Of a stretch of 64,000 bases of DNA, positions 56,182 through 64,000 are shown piece by piece. Each line of letters starts with the position of its first letter. Position 1 is the stretch's first letter. This DNA is from Forficula auricularia (taxonomy: Eukaryota > Arthropoda > Insecta > Dermaptera > Forficulidae): the NCBI GenBank assembly GCA_024734495.1, contig JALMQS010000128.1, forward strand, positions 25,212,711 through 25,276,710, given 5' to 3'. A model generated the notes under the pieces. The model ran no database searches and was not told the DNA's origin. It worked only from the letters and a program-made list of their open reading frames with translations. A program made the translations under genes and the position numbers.

Positions 56182-56353
56182 TAAATTGAAAGTTTTTGCC
56201 GAGAGTAGCAGAATTTTTATATATTGAAGGAGACAATAAAAGAGTGTGTCTTCTGCTGGAATTATAAATTTTATTTATTTATAACGAATAATATAAATAA
56301 ATAAATAAAATTTATAATTCCAGCAGAAGACACACTCTTTTATTGTCTCCTTC
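56182..56353. mobile_element. 172-bp inverted-repeat element, 12-bp TSD
   Basis: AAAAACCGAAAC occurs immediately before (56170-56181) and after (56354-56365) the insert, which interrupts a satellite unit. The insert starts TAAATTGAAAG, ends CTCCTTC, and folds through GAAGGAGACAATAAAAGAGT and ACTCTTTTATTGTCTCCTTC. A 189-bp relative is at 59754-59942. The 12-bp duplication fits neither hAT (8) nor mariner (2) and suggests target-primed or other insertion. Confidence 0.75.
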
Positions 56354-56539
56354 AAAAACCGAAACGTCAAAAATCCAATGTAGAATGGTTATTCCTCGAC
56401 TCTTAAATGAGAATTATTTTTGAATTAATTTCAATATGAACTACAAATTGCAAGTGATATCTGATTAATAATAAAGGAACAAACATATTAATATTTCAAA
56501 TGAATTTGGATAAAGTTTAGCAACGATCCGTTGCAGTTT

Positions 56540-57310
56540 ATTTCGTTGGTATTGGACCTTTTTGCTATGTTAGTTTAGGCATAACTTCTTTGTTTATGAA
56601 CCGATTTCGATGATTCTTTTTATATTGGAAAGAGGGTACCTTAGGGGTGGTCCCATATTAATTTAGTCAAGTTCTGATGATATGATCAATGACGAATTAA
56701 CGTAAATATCCAATTCTTATGAGCAAATAATCGAAATTATAATAAATAAAATCTTTTATAAAAAATCAATCTTAAAACGTTCATTTAAAACCCGCAAACG
56801 TTTCTAGAGAATTTCTATATTTATGAATTTAATTTTATTATCATTTTCTGATTCATTCGCCGACCCTTTCTCTTACGAGATGCATGCAAGATATTATATT
56901 AAGTCACTATTAATAACATCACTAAAAAGAGAAAAATAAAAATAATTTTTATAAAAAAAAAATAAAACCGACTTCAAAAAAATTAAATGCAACAAATAAA
57001 ATAATAAAACTCAAAAATAAAATAAATTACACTAAAAGGTATAAAATAATAATCTAATTTAGTTACAACTAAACGACGAAATATTTACATGAAATCACTT
57101 TTTAAAGTCGGTGCTAAACAAACTATATAAGCGAGCGTACCTCGCCAAACGTACTAAGTAAAATCCGTCGAGTTTGATTCATAAAATGTATATTTTTGGC
57201 ACCGACTTCAAAAAGAGAATTCATGTAAATATTTCGTCGTTTAGTTGTAACTAAATTAGATAATTATTTTATACCTTTTAGTACCTTTTAGTATGTTATT
57301 TTAAATAGGA
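56540..57310 (+). repeat. family A, 3' part with palindromic end
   Basis: Continues the copy interrupted at 54210: GTTGGTATTGGACCTTTTTG, AACTTCTTTGTTTATGAACC, GGGTGGTCCCATATTAATTT, then a 215-bp segment not seen in other copies (56690-56905), and the terminal palindrome ACAACTAAACGACGAAATAT / ATATTTCGTCGTTTAGTTGT (57064, 57228). Confidence 0.65.
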
Positions 57311-57439
57311 GACACTTGATAGGTCCAAAATATAAATGTTTAAAAGGTTGAGACTAAAAAGACCTCGTAGAATGGATGGATAATTCTTGTTAAAAGAAAA
57401 AAATTCCCAGCTTCACAGATGGAGCATTTTCTTTATTTA

Positions 57440-57500
57440 ATTAGTACAAACGAGAGACGTTTCAGCCGTGACTCACAGCCATCTTCAGTCTACAACAAGG
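57440..57500 (-). ncRNA. hammerhead-like motif with fully intact core
   Basis: Minus strand, 57488 to 57456: CTGAAGA, T, stem II GGCTGTG/CACGGCT (with G-T pairs) and a three-base loop, GAAAC, GTC. AGA before and TCT after give only three pairs of stem I. Core CTGANGA, GAAA and GTC are all present, and stem II is long. It is therefore the best candidate for a functional core in the window, with short stem I as the weakness. Flanks have no detectable protein. Confidence 0.5.
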
Positions 57501-58150
57501 TAACATGCGAAATGTTTAAGCATAACAATAATAAAATACAATATTAACAATAATTGTAACACAGGTATACCTCACTGTAGTAAATGCAAGTGCGTATTTA
57601 TGAAAAACTCATTTTCAAACATATGACATGCATATAGACTCCACCATTTCATCAAAATTCAAAAAAATCAGATTACACAAATAAAATTTAAAATAAAAAC
57701 AAGAAAATAAAATTAAAATACAATTAAAATAAGGGAAAATGGCCAAGGAAAAAACTCAATACAACAAACAAAAATATTGTCAAATCATATCAAATTCATA
57801 CAATATCTTCTAACATTTTAACATAACATAACATTTTATTTTATTTTTGAGTTTTATTATTTTATTTGTTGGATTTAATTTTTTGAAGTCGGTTTTATTT
57901 TTTTATAATTTGAATAAGTTCGTATAAATATATTTTGAAAAAAGTCTATAATTATGAACTAATAAAAGTTGATTATTATTTTATGATTCCTAATTAAATG
58001 ACAACTCATGAAAATTCTAAATAAAATTCAAAATATTCTAGAAATTGACGCATAAAATAAAAAAGAAATATTTACACATTTGATTCCTCGTATATTTCTT
58101 TAAATGTTGTGGGGAAAAAAAAATAAAAAAACATTTTTGGCTAGAAGTCA
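57500..58150. other. AT-rich sequence with a family A end
   Basis: TTTTTGAAGTCGGTTTTATT near 57882 is a family-A terminus in inverse orientation. The rest shows no feature. Confidence 0.4.
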
Positions 58151-58199
58151 AAATTCTCTCTAGCCGCTGTTGGTTTTTATTTTTGAATGGATCAAGTTC

Positions 58200-58640
58200 C
58201 GGTGATCTAAGTGATTTATTTAATTTGTCCTGTTCGATTTCCGCCCCAGCGATAAGCCACGAAAGTTGGTGCAGACAGACTGCCTGTTTCTCGTGTTCAA
58301 GAACTTCGAGATAATTTATGCACGCCTGAGCCTAACGCGAAAGCGAGCACCTAAACAACCTGGGTACAACTTAAATTCAAGGAGACGCACGTACTGAAGA
58401 CAACACAATTAATTTTAGTGGGAGATAAATTAAAAAACCTAATTTATCGATCGGAGAATTTACCACTGCTCGAAGCCCCTAAAAACTTAGTAAATTGGAT
58501 ATTGGATTGTATCTAACTTTCTGAGATTTGGCTCGTGATCCCGGCTTCTTTCCTTCTACTCTGTTCTTTTCACGATGGAGGGGCCAGCCCATACAGGCCT
58601 TTAGGGTGATTCTGGTGATCTCCTTCTCACATAAATATCA
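58200..58640 (+). other. coding-like fragment, unidentified (one stop)
   Basis: One plus-strand frame from about 58273 to 58517 reads ADRLPVSRVQELRDNLCTPE, PNAKAST, a stop, then TTWVQLKFKETHVLKTTQLI, LVGDKLKNLIYRSENLPLLE and APKNLVNWILDCI. Composition is richer in GC than its flanks and residue use is protein-like. I cannot assign a family; a retrotransposon gag is possible. GATAAGCCACGAAA upstream (58250) is also found at 28162. Confidence 0.3.
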
Positions 58641-59154
58641 TTAAAAAAAATTTACATCCTTCATTTAAAAAAGAAATAACTATCAAATGTGAGTATTACA
58701 CACTACACATTAGGGCGCTCCTTATTTTGGAGATTTTCGAATATTTACACGGACAGGGGCTCATATGTTTCAAAATAAATAAAAAAAAAATATCTCCTAA
58801 GTTTCAAGTCCCTGTCTCAATTTTAAGCTAGTGCTTCACAGCGATTAAGTTTCCCATCTAAATAAGATGTGGTTTTTGGCATTGAACGATCAATTTTTTA
58901 TTCCGAGCAAAGTAGGTAATGGTTCAAAAAATTTGAAACTCTGCAGACTTTATCCTTCAGGCTCACATTTCTCATTAAACATCTTTTCATGTTATATTGA
59001 TTTTAAGTACCTGGAACACCGAGAGATGCTCGGTAATTTTTTGATTCAGTTAAAAGCGATATATTAATATTATTTTTAATTTTAAATTCAGGTAAAAAGG
59101 TCGATTTTTAATCGCAGCCAAAATAAAATAAAATTGAAATAAAACTTAATTTAT

Positions 59155-59210
59155 ATTTTTACCAACGTTTACATCAGCTATGATGGCCATCATCAAGACG
59201 TATCACTGGC
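59155..59210 (-). ncRNA. degraded hammerhead-like motif
   Basis: Minus strand: GTCT, TGATGATGGCCATCATAGCT, GATG, TAAAC, GTT, GGTAAAA. It retains TGATGA and AACGTTGG but not a clean core or stem. Confidence 0.25.
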
Positions 59211-59282
59211 CACAAAGTTTTGAATGTAATTGCAATTAAAAATAATATTAATATACACGGAGGTTCTTTCGTTGACCCTTTT

Positions 59283-59330
59283 AAATCCTGAAGAAGGAGG
59301 CACGATCCTTCGAATGGTCGGATTTTTTAA
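59283..59330 (+). ncRNA. hammerhead-like motif, partly degraded
   Basis: AAATC, CTGAAGA, AGGAGG...CCTTC, GAATG, GTC, GGATTT. Stem I (AAATC/GATTT) and CTGAAGA are intact; GAAAC has become GAATG. Same family as 47778 (shared CTGAAGAAGGAGG). Confidence 0.4.
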
Positions 59331-59569
59331 GAGAATGAAATTGATATTCTAATAAATTATTTTATAGAAAAATACCTTTAATTAATTAAATTGGCAAATT
59401 CTAATATATAATAATATTTGTAATGATCTATTAGTGGAATTTAAAATAAAAAAAAACAATTAATTTTATCAAAAGAAAATTGAAAAAAATGTAATTATAA
59501 ATTTTTATTCAAACAACCACCTGTGAATAATTATTTCAATTAACAAAAAACCCATCAAAAACAACTTAG

Positions 59570-59620
59570 CCGAAGATGAGACCGTGACAGATCGAAATGT
59601 CAACCCAAAAACCCTCTAAC
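59570..59620 (+). ncRNA. degraded hammerhead-like motif
   Basis: CCGAAGATGAGACCGTGACA, GATC, GAAATGTC, AACCC. One core change (CTGAAGA to CCGAAGA) and GAAAC to GAAAT. Listed for family completeness. Confidence 0.3.
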
Positions 59621-59642
59621 CCGTGAATTTCATACAAATCCC

Positions 59643-59695
59643 TAGAACCGTTTTCGAGAAACCGATTCTATATATATACAAGAATTGCTCGTTTA
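59643..59695 (+). repeat. family E right end
   Basis: ACCGTTTTCGAGAAACCGAT followed by TATATATATACAAGAATTGC and TCGTTTAATAAG, a close match to 37735-37790. Confidence 0.6.
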
Positions 59696-59753
59696 ATAAG
59701 AGTAGGTAGATACCAGATAATAAATAAATATTCAATACCAGACTAAATTGAGA

Positions 59754-59942
59754 GAAAGTTTTTGCCGAGAGCTGGCAGGATACTTATATATTGGAAGGAG
59801 ACAAAATAAAAGAGTGTTAGTCTTCTATGCTGGAATTATAAATTTGTATTTATTTTATAATAAGCAGCCTGCTAGTCTCGTTATGAATAAATAAAATTTA
59901 TAATTCAGCATGAAGATTTTACTATGCTTTATTATCTCCTTC
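59754..59942. mobile_element. 189-bp inverted-repeat element, second copy
   Basis: TAAATTGAGAGAAAG to CTCCTTC, the same family as 56182-56353. AATATTCAATAC before and AATATTCAGTAA after suggest a decayed target duplication of about 12 bp. Confidence 0.6.
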
Positions 59943-60202
59943 AATATTCAGTAAATATTCGGTTTTTCTTTGGTGTACCTCTAGAATTTTTCTTGGTTTG
60001 GTAGGTGTACCTTAGAACTTTAAAATGTTTGCGGAACACTGACTTAGACAATAAAAATTTTTTTGGAAAAAGTGAAAAAAATTTTAGTTTTATTTACAAT
60101 TTCAATTTTTTTAAATTATGCAAGATTGAGGAAGAGGCAATGATTAATTGTGATGTTATAAAATGTTACAATCAAGAATATTTTATTTTTGGACATTTTA
60201 AA

Positions 60203-61300
60203 TAAATTTATTTATTTGTTATATTTTAATAATTTATTTTATTCTCATTTGATCAGATTTCGATTAGAAGGTGATAAGTGAAAGCTTTCATGTAGGGTTT
60301 TATAAGGCCAGAAATTCCTTACATCATTTGAATGAATTATAGTATGGTAATTAGCTAAGCTAAATTTCAATTCGTTTGTCAAATTTTCATGATCTGTCTA
60401 TTTCTTTCTTTAAAAGTATATTTAATAAATCAATAAATATTTTTAGTTGTAGTAATATATTTGACTAATAAAAGTGGTGTGAGTTGACATGTGAAAGATG
60501 AAACTTGGAAATTTATCCGATTCGATATGAGACGGGCAGCAAAGGTTCTTGACGTTTGTTGCCCTACCTATATCTATTTAAATCCGAAATGTCCCATCTA
60601 CCTCTCCGAAAGATTTTTAAAAAGCTATTATCGGCCATCTTGTTAGTTTGCTTTTACCCCCCAGAGAGGCGCTCGGCGTTGTTTCCTCGAAAAAAACATT
60701 TTTTTTTTACATGCCACCAGCGGATACTGTGAAATATCTATATAAAACAGCTCGTGTATTTGAATGGAATGTTATGTGAAAATTTCAAAGAAATCGGTGA
60801 AGAACTTTCGGAGATCCTTCAACGTATCACTTAAGCGTAACAGTACATTTTTATTTATATAGATACAAGAATTGCTCGTTTAATATAATAAGATTTATTT
60901 ATTTGTTATATTTTAATATTTTATTTTATTCTCATTTGATTAGATTTCGATTAGAAGGTGATGAAGTAAAAGTTACATGTAGGGTTTTATAAGGCCAGAA
61001 ATTCCTTACCATCATTTGAATGAAATATAGTATGGTAATTAGCTAAACTAAATTTTAATTCGTTTGTCAAATTTATTCCAGTCATATTTCTTTCTTTAAA
61101 AGTATATTTAATAAATCAATAAATATTTTTAGTTGTAGTAATATATTTGACTAATAAAAATTAGTGATGAGTTGACATGTGAAAGATGAAACTTGGAAAT
61201 TTATCCGATTCGATATGAGACGGACAGCAAAGTTCTTAAGCGTTCGTTCGCCCTCTCTATATCTATTTAAATCTGAAATGTCCCATCTATCTCTCCGCAA
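60203..61300. repeat. direct duplication, two ~400-bp copies with 691-bp period
   Basis: 60203-60605 and 60894-61300 agree over nearly their whole length (for example GGTTTTATAAGGCCAGAAAT, AGTTGACATGTGAAAGATG, TTATCCGATTCGATATGAGA). Between them lies about 290 bp that ends in the family-E word ACAAGAATTGCTCGTTTAAT. Differences are small indels and substitutions, so the event is relatively recent. The 61151-61342 frame is a chance product of the second copy. Confidence 0.85.
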
Positions 61301-61529
61301 ATGCATAAGATTCCGACGAATTCCCTCCTCATTCTGAATCATTTAAATAAATATAGGCGGAAAATGATAAATCTTCTTGTTTTATTCATAACACTTGATC
61401 ATTTCACTTATTCACACATCAATTTGTTATTTTGAAAAGATTTAGGCCAGACGACGAATGAAAATTTTTTTATTTAGAAAGCTTAGAAAAATAATAGAAA
61501 TATTCAACTAGACTTACCAATGATTATAC

Positions 61530-61620
61530 AGGGTGGGGCATAAAGATTACCACATTTTGAAGAGGTATAAAAAATGAAAAAATTCAACTTGAAAAAAAAT
61601 GAATATATTTTTGAAAAGAA
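61530..61620 (+). repeat. solo transposon end, TACAGGGTGGGGCATAAAG
   Basis: TACAGGGTGGGGCATAAAGA then TTACCACATTTTG resembles the ends of the foldback elements at 33577 and 34752. No partner end was found. Confidence 0.4.
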
Positions 61621-62040
61621 CATAAAATATGGGGGAAGGTCAAAATTGAAAATTCTAGCCCTTTTGACAAACTCAACCAAATTTTGTATACATATTCTGT
61701 GGACCCCCGGAAGGCTAGAAATGCATAACTAACCAAATTTTGTATAGATAGTTTGGATCGAAAGATCTAGAATTTTCATTTAGGACCCTCCCCCATTTTG
61801 GGTTGTTAGTTTTTGCATTTGTAGCCTTCAGGGGGTCCACAGAAGAATGTATACAAAATTTGGTTGAGTTTGGTCAAAAGAACTTTAGAATTTTCATTTT
61901 TGACCCTCCCATTTTGGGTGAGTTAGTTTTTGCAATTTCTAGTCTTTTGGGGCCCACAGAATATGTATACAAAATTTGGTTGAGTTTGGTCGAAAGGGCT
62001 AGAATTTTCATTTTTTGACACCTCCCCCCTTTTTTCTCTA
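61620..62040. repeat. family C minisatellite units in inverted arrangement
   Basis: One unit in plus orientation (CAAACTCAACCAAATTTTGT, 61669) is followed by inverted units (ACAAAATTTGGTTGAGTTTG at 61853 and 61972; CCATTTTGGGTTGTTAG). The 61803-62018 frame is produced by the repeat. Confidence 0.65.
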
Positions 62041-62199
62041 AACGTATTCATATAATGAGTATAAATATGAAAATAAATATGTTAATTTTGTTTGTTGAGT
62101 GACCTGGTTATTTTTACAATAAACCGAATTTACTTAAATACAATAGGGTATTCGAACCCATTAGAAATAACCGATAAAATATTTATAATTAAAAAAACT

Positions 62200-62700
62200 G
62201 ATGATAAATTTCAAATCTTCGGGACTATAGTCCCCTGGGGTAACAATAGGGTGGCATGTCGGGCAAAATGCCACGGGCCCCCGGCCCGAGAGTACTATGA
62301 GCCCATAAGGATCCTAACATTTATTATTACAAAATTCGTGTCTCGTTTGTCAAGGAAATTCTCACTTTTCAATCCACTTTTAGACACGAAATAGAAGTCA
62401 TCTTCTTGCTGGTTTATTAATCATAAAGAATCATTTTATGTCTTCTTGCTTTCCTGATATGTGCACTGTATTTCTGTTATTTGTAACCATTCCTGTGACT
62501 ACGGCTATTACAGAGAGATCATTTTCTAAATTAAAATTAATTTAAGAAATTTTATAGGACAAGAAAAGTTACGCAACTTATCTATTCCATCCATCGAACA
62601 TTCAATGGCCCGAAATTTGAACTTTGATGTTGTCATTAATACTTTTGCTGAAAAAGAAAACCCAAAAAAAGGAATTTTAATAATTAAAATTTTGACTAAT
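62200..62700 (+). pseudogene. hAT transposase C-terminal dimerisation region, decayed
   Basis: From about 62455 the plus strand reads CTVFLLFVTIPVTTAITERS, FSKLKLI, a stop, then RNFIGQEKLRNLSIPSIEHS and MARNLNFDVVINTFAEK. This is the Dimer_Tnp_hAT signature (IPVTTA..ERSFSKLKLIK, LSIEH) of ZMYM1/TTF-finger-type hAT proteins. The rest of the transposase is missing. Upstream, GGGCAAAATGCCACGGGCCC and CCGGCCCGAG (62259-62290) look like C/G-rich hAT terminal sequence. A frameshift and stop make it non-coding. Confidence 0.75.
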
Positions 62701-64000
62701 AAAAATAAAATTGTTATTTCAATCCAAAATGCTTTTTAAATTAAAAGTTACTAGAAAATCAACAAAAAATGCAACAATAATTATAAGAGCGTTTGGACGA
62801 GTGGCGGTTGGAGAATTTTCAATCCGGGGATGCTGTCCAAACAACTACTATTCATTTTTTCAAATGTTATTTTAATCTTGGCTTTAATTTTGCAAATTTC
62901 ATCAAATACGTCATAATTTTCTTTATTTTTCAAATTTAACATTAGATTTTTTAAAAAATATATTTTGGGATCTTCGTCTCAAACGGATACTGCTTTGTGT
63001 GAGTGAGGGTAGGAGTCAGAAATTAATTCTTGGGACTTAAACTCCGCAGTCACTGAGATGGAAATCGATCATCTTGCACAATGAATCAGTCTGTCCTATA
63101 AGAAAATCTTAAATTTCTGCTAATTTTATTGCTAAAGCAAGCTATGTCTTGCCTATAGTACTCTTAGTTATTTCCGATCTTATATATTGAGAATTCTTAG
63201 AAATGGATTAGTCCAAAAATTCTCGAATCATCTTTATTGATTATTTTCTTGTGTTATTACTATTTTAATAATTTCTCAGCGAGAACAACTTTTATTCAGC
63301 TAAAACTCGCCTGGACTTGTCTTTGACATGCTTGAACTGGAAGGTATACTAGGCAGGGGCTTCAAACCTTCTATTCGCGAACTTTTCGGAAAATCATTCA
63401 TTTTAATTGCCCCTTGACATTATGAAACAATTTTATTTCATTTCGAGAACCAATATACTTTTCAAAACAAAATATGTTTTTTTATAGAAATAGGTACGTA
63501 TATGGTATGTCGAAGAGATATCACGCTTATCGTAATTTTCGCTAATATAGAAATTAAGTCGGATCATTAATTATTAAAGCTGCAATTTCCGAATATATAT
63601 ATATATATATATATGTTTAATTATTTTAATAATTTATTTTTATTCTTCACTTATAAAGCAGTGGCATGAGAAATTAATGTGGGGTGCACAAGTTACGCCT
63701 TATATTTTATTTTTATCTATAACATTATATATATATATATATAATATTCCTTAAAAACTTAGTCTTGAATGGAAAATAATTTTAAATAGGTGCTACTTTT
63801 AAACCTCAAGGAAAAATTTAAATTCTCGTTTGGTCCTAGGTGAGTATTAAAATTTTTTTTGTCTGTTGAAAACCACTTGAAAATTCTCTTGTCTCTTTTT
63901 AAGAATCTGGGGGTTGTTACCTGATACCTACTCCTTTATGGCGCTCATAATTTACACTACAAATATCAAGAACTCTTGAATATTTTCCCTTCGTGCTCAT
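62700..64000. other. AT-rich sequence with simple repeats, no gene seen
   Basis: TA tracts at 63594-63614 and 63728-63743, and one hAT-like left-end word (CAGTGGCATGAGAAATTAAT, 63660) were noted. No coding region was found to the window end. Confidence 0.4.

Larger units (their letters stand above)
54211..56539 (+). mobile_element. family B element carrying a satellite and a palindrome
   Basis: Left end ACTTTATCCAATGCAAAGCA (with a possible CTTTATCC/GGGTAAAG hairpin), right end TGGATAAAGTTTAGCAACGA then TCCGTTGCAGTTTATTT. The left 580 bp and right 90 bp match the short copy at 49990-50760. Between them this copy holds the 119-bp satellite, its palindromic reflection and a nested 172-bp insertion, which raises length from under 0.8 kb to 2.3 kb. 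A (GGAT/GTAT)n tract lies at 54430-54480. The insertion point is a T-run in a family-A copy. Fixed ends with an expandable middle recall Helitron-like non-autonomous elements, but no diagnostic ends were verified. Confidence 0.6.

Noticed and set aside
62092..62394. 100-codon frame as a gene
   Set aside because: No domain; it overlaps C/G-rich transposon-terminal sequence just upstream of a decayed hAT C-terminus.

Overview
The window looks like AT-rich, intron- and repeat-dominated nuclear DNA of an arthropod. The evidence is mariner, Tc1, pogo-like and hAT transposon debris, an RTE-like LINE 3' end, a tRNA-derived SINE, GT/AG splice signals, arthropod-type initiator promoters, and no dense open reading frames. 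A copepod, hemipteran or beetle genome would fit. I cannot name the species. Nothing bacterial (operons, CRISPR, plasmid modules) was seen.

Layout. 1-5.6 kb: a dead mariner, a hammerhead-like motif, a 968-bp hAT-type element with an exact 8-bp target duplication, and old retroelement debris. 6.6-9.6 kb: a rearranged mariner-like element followed by a cluster of four adjoining palindromes. 9.6-13.5 kb: a retroelement-like 3' end, a family-C element, a palindrome with a hammerhead-like motif in each arm, and a Tc1 N-terminus. 14-18.6 kb: a hAT MITE with an exact 8-bp target duplication, an RTE-like LINE tail, a 1.6-kb foldback, and a candidate promoter with noncoding exon. 23-29 kb: a diverged tandem duplication of exon-like segments, interrupted by a 12-copy ~120-bp satellite carrying a hAT-type terminus and by another hAT MITE. 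30.8-35.3 kb: a ZBED/hAT-type element, then three large foldbacks.

The only convincing host coding sequence is a first exon at 36906-36978 (signal peptide, phase-1 donor), behind a GC-rich promoter and 5' UTR. Its later exons are probably outside the window, so 37-64 kb is best read as a long intron or intergenic repeat sea. That stretch holds a 3'/3' palindromic mariner (41.1-41.8 kb), a second hAT-type element inside family C (44.1-44.9 kb), a pogo-like MITE (48.9 kb), a SINE (52.8 kb), a nested A/B/119-bp-satellite/palindrome composite (54.1-57.3 kb), several more hammerhead-like motifs (57.5-59.6 kb), a 0.4-kb direct duplication (60.2-61.3 kb) and a hAT C-terminus (62.5 kb).

Two themes stand out. 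First, inverted repeats hundreds of bases long are unusually frequent and often nested. Second, short motifs with the hammerhead core order CTGANGA, stem II, GAAAC, GTH recur on both strands. They resemble the small hammerhead variants known from Penelope-like retroelements. Repeat family names A to E are labels of my own for recurrent sequences within this window.
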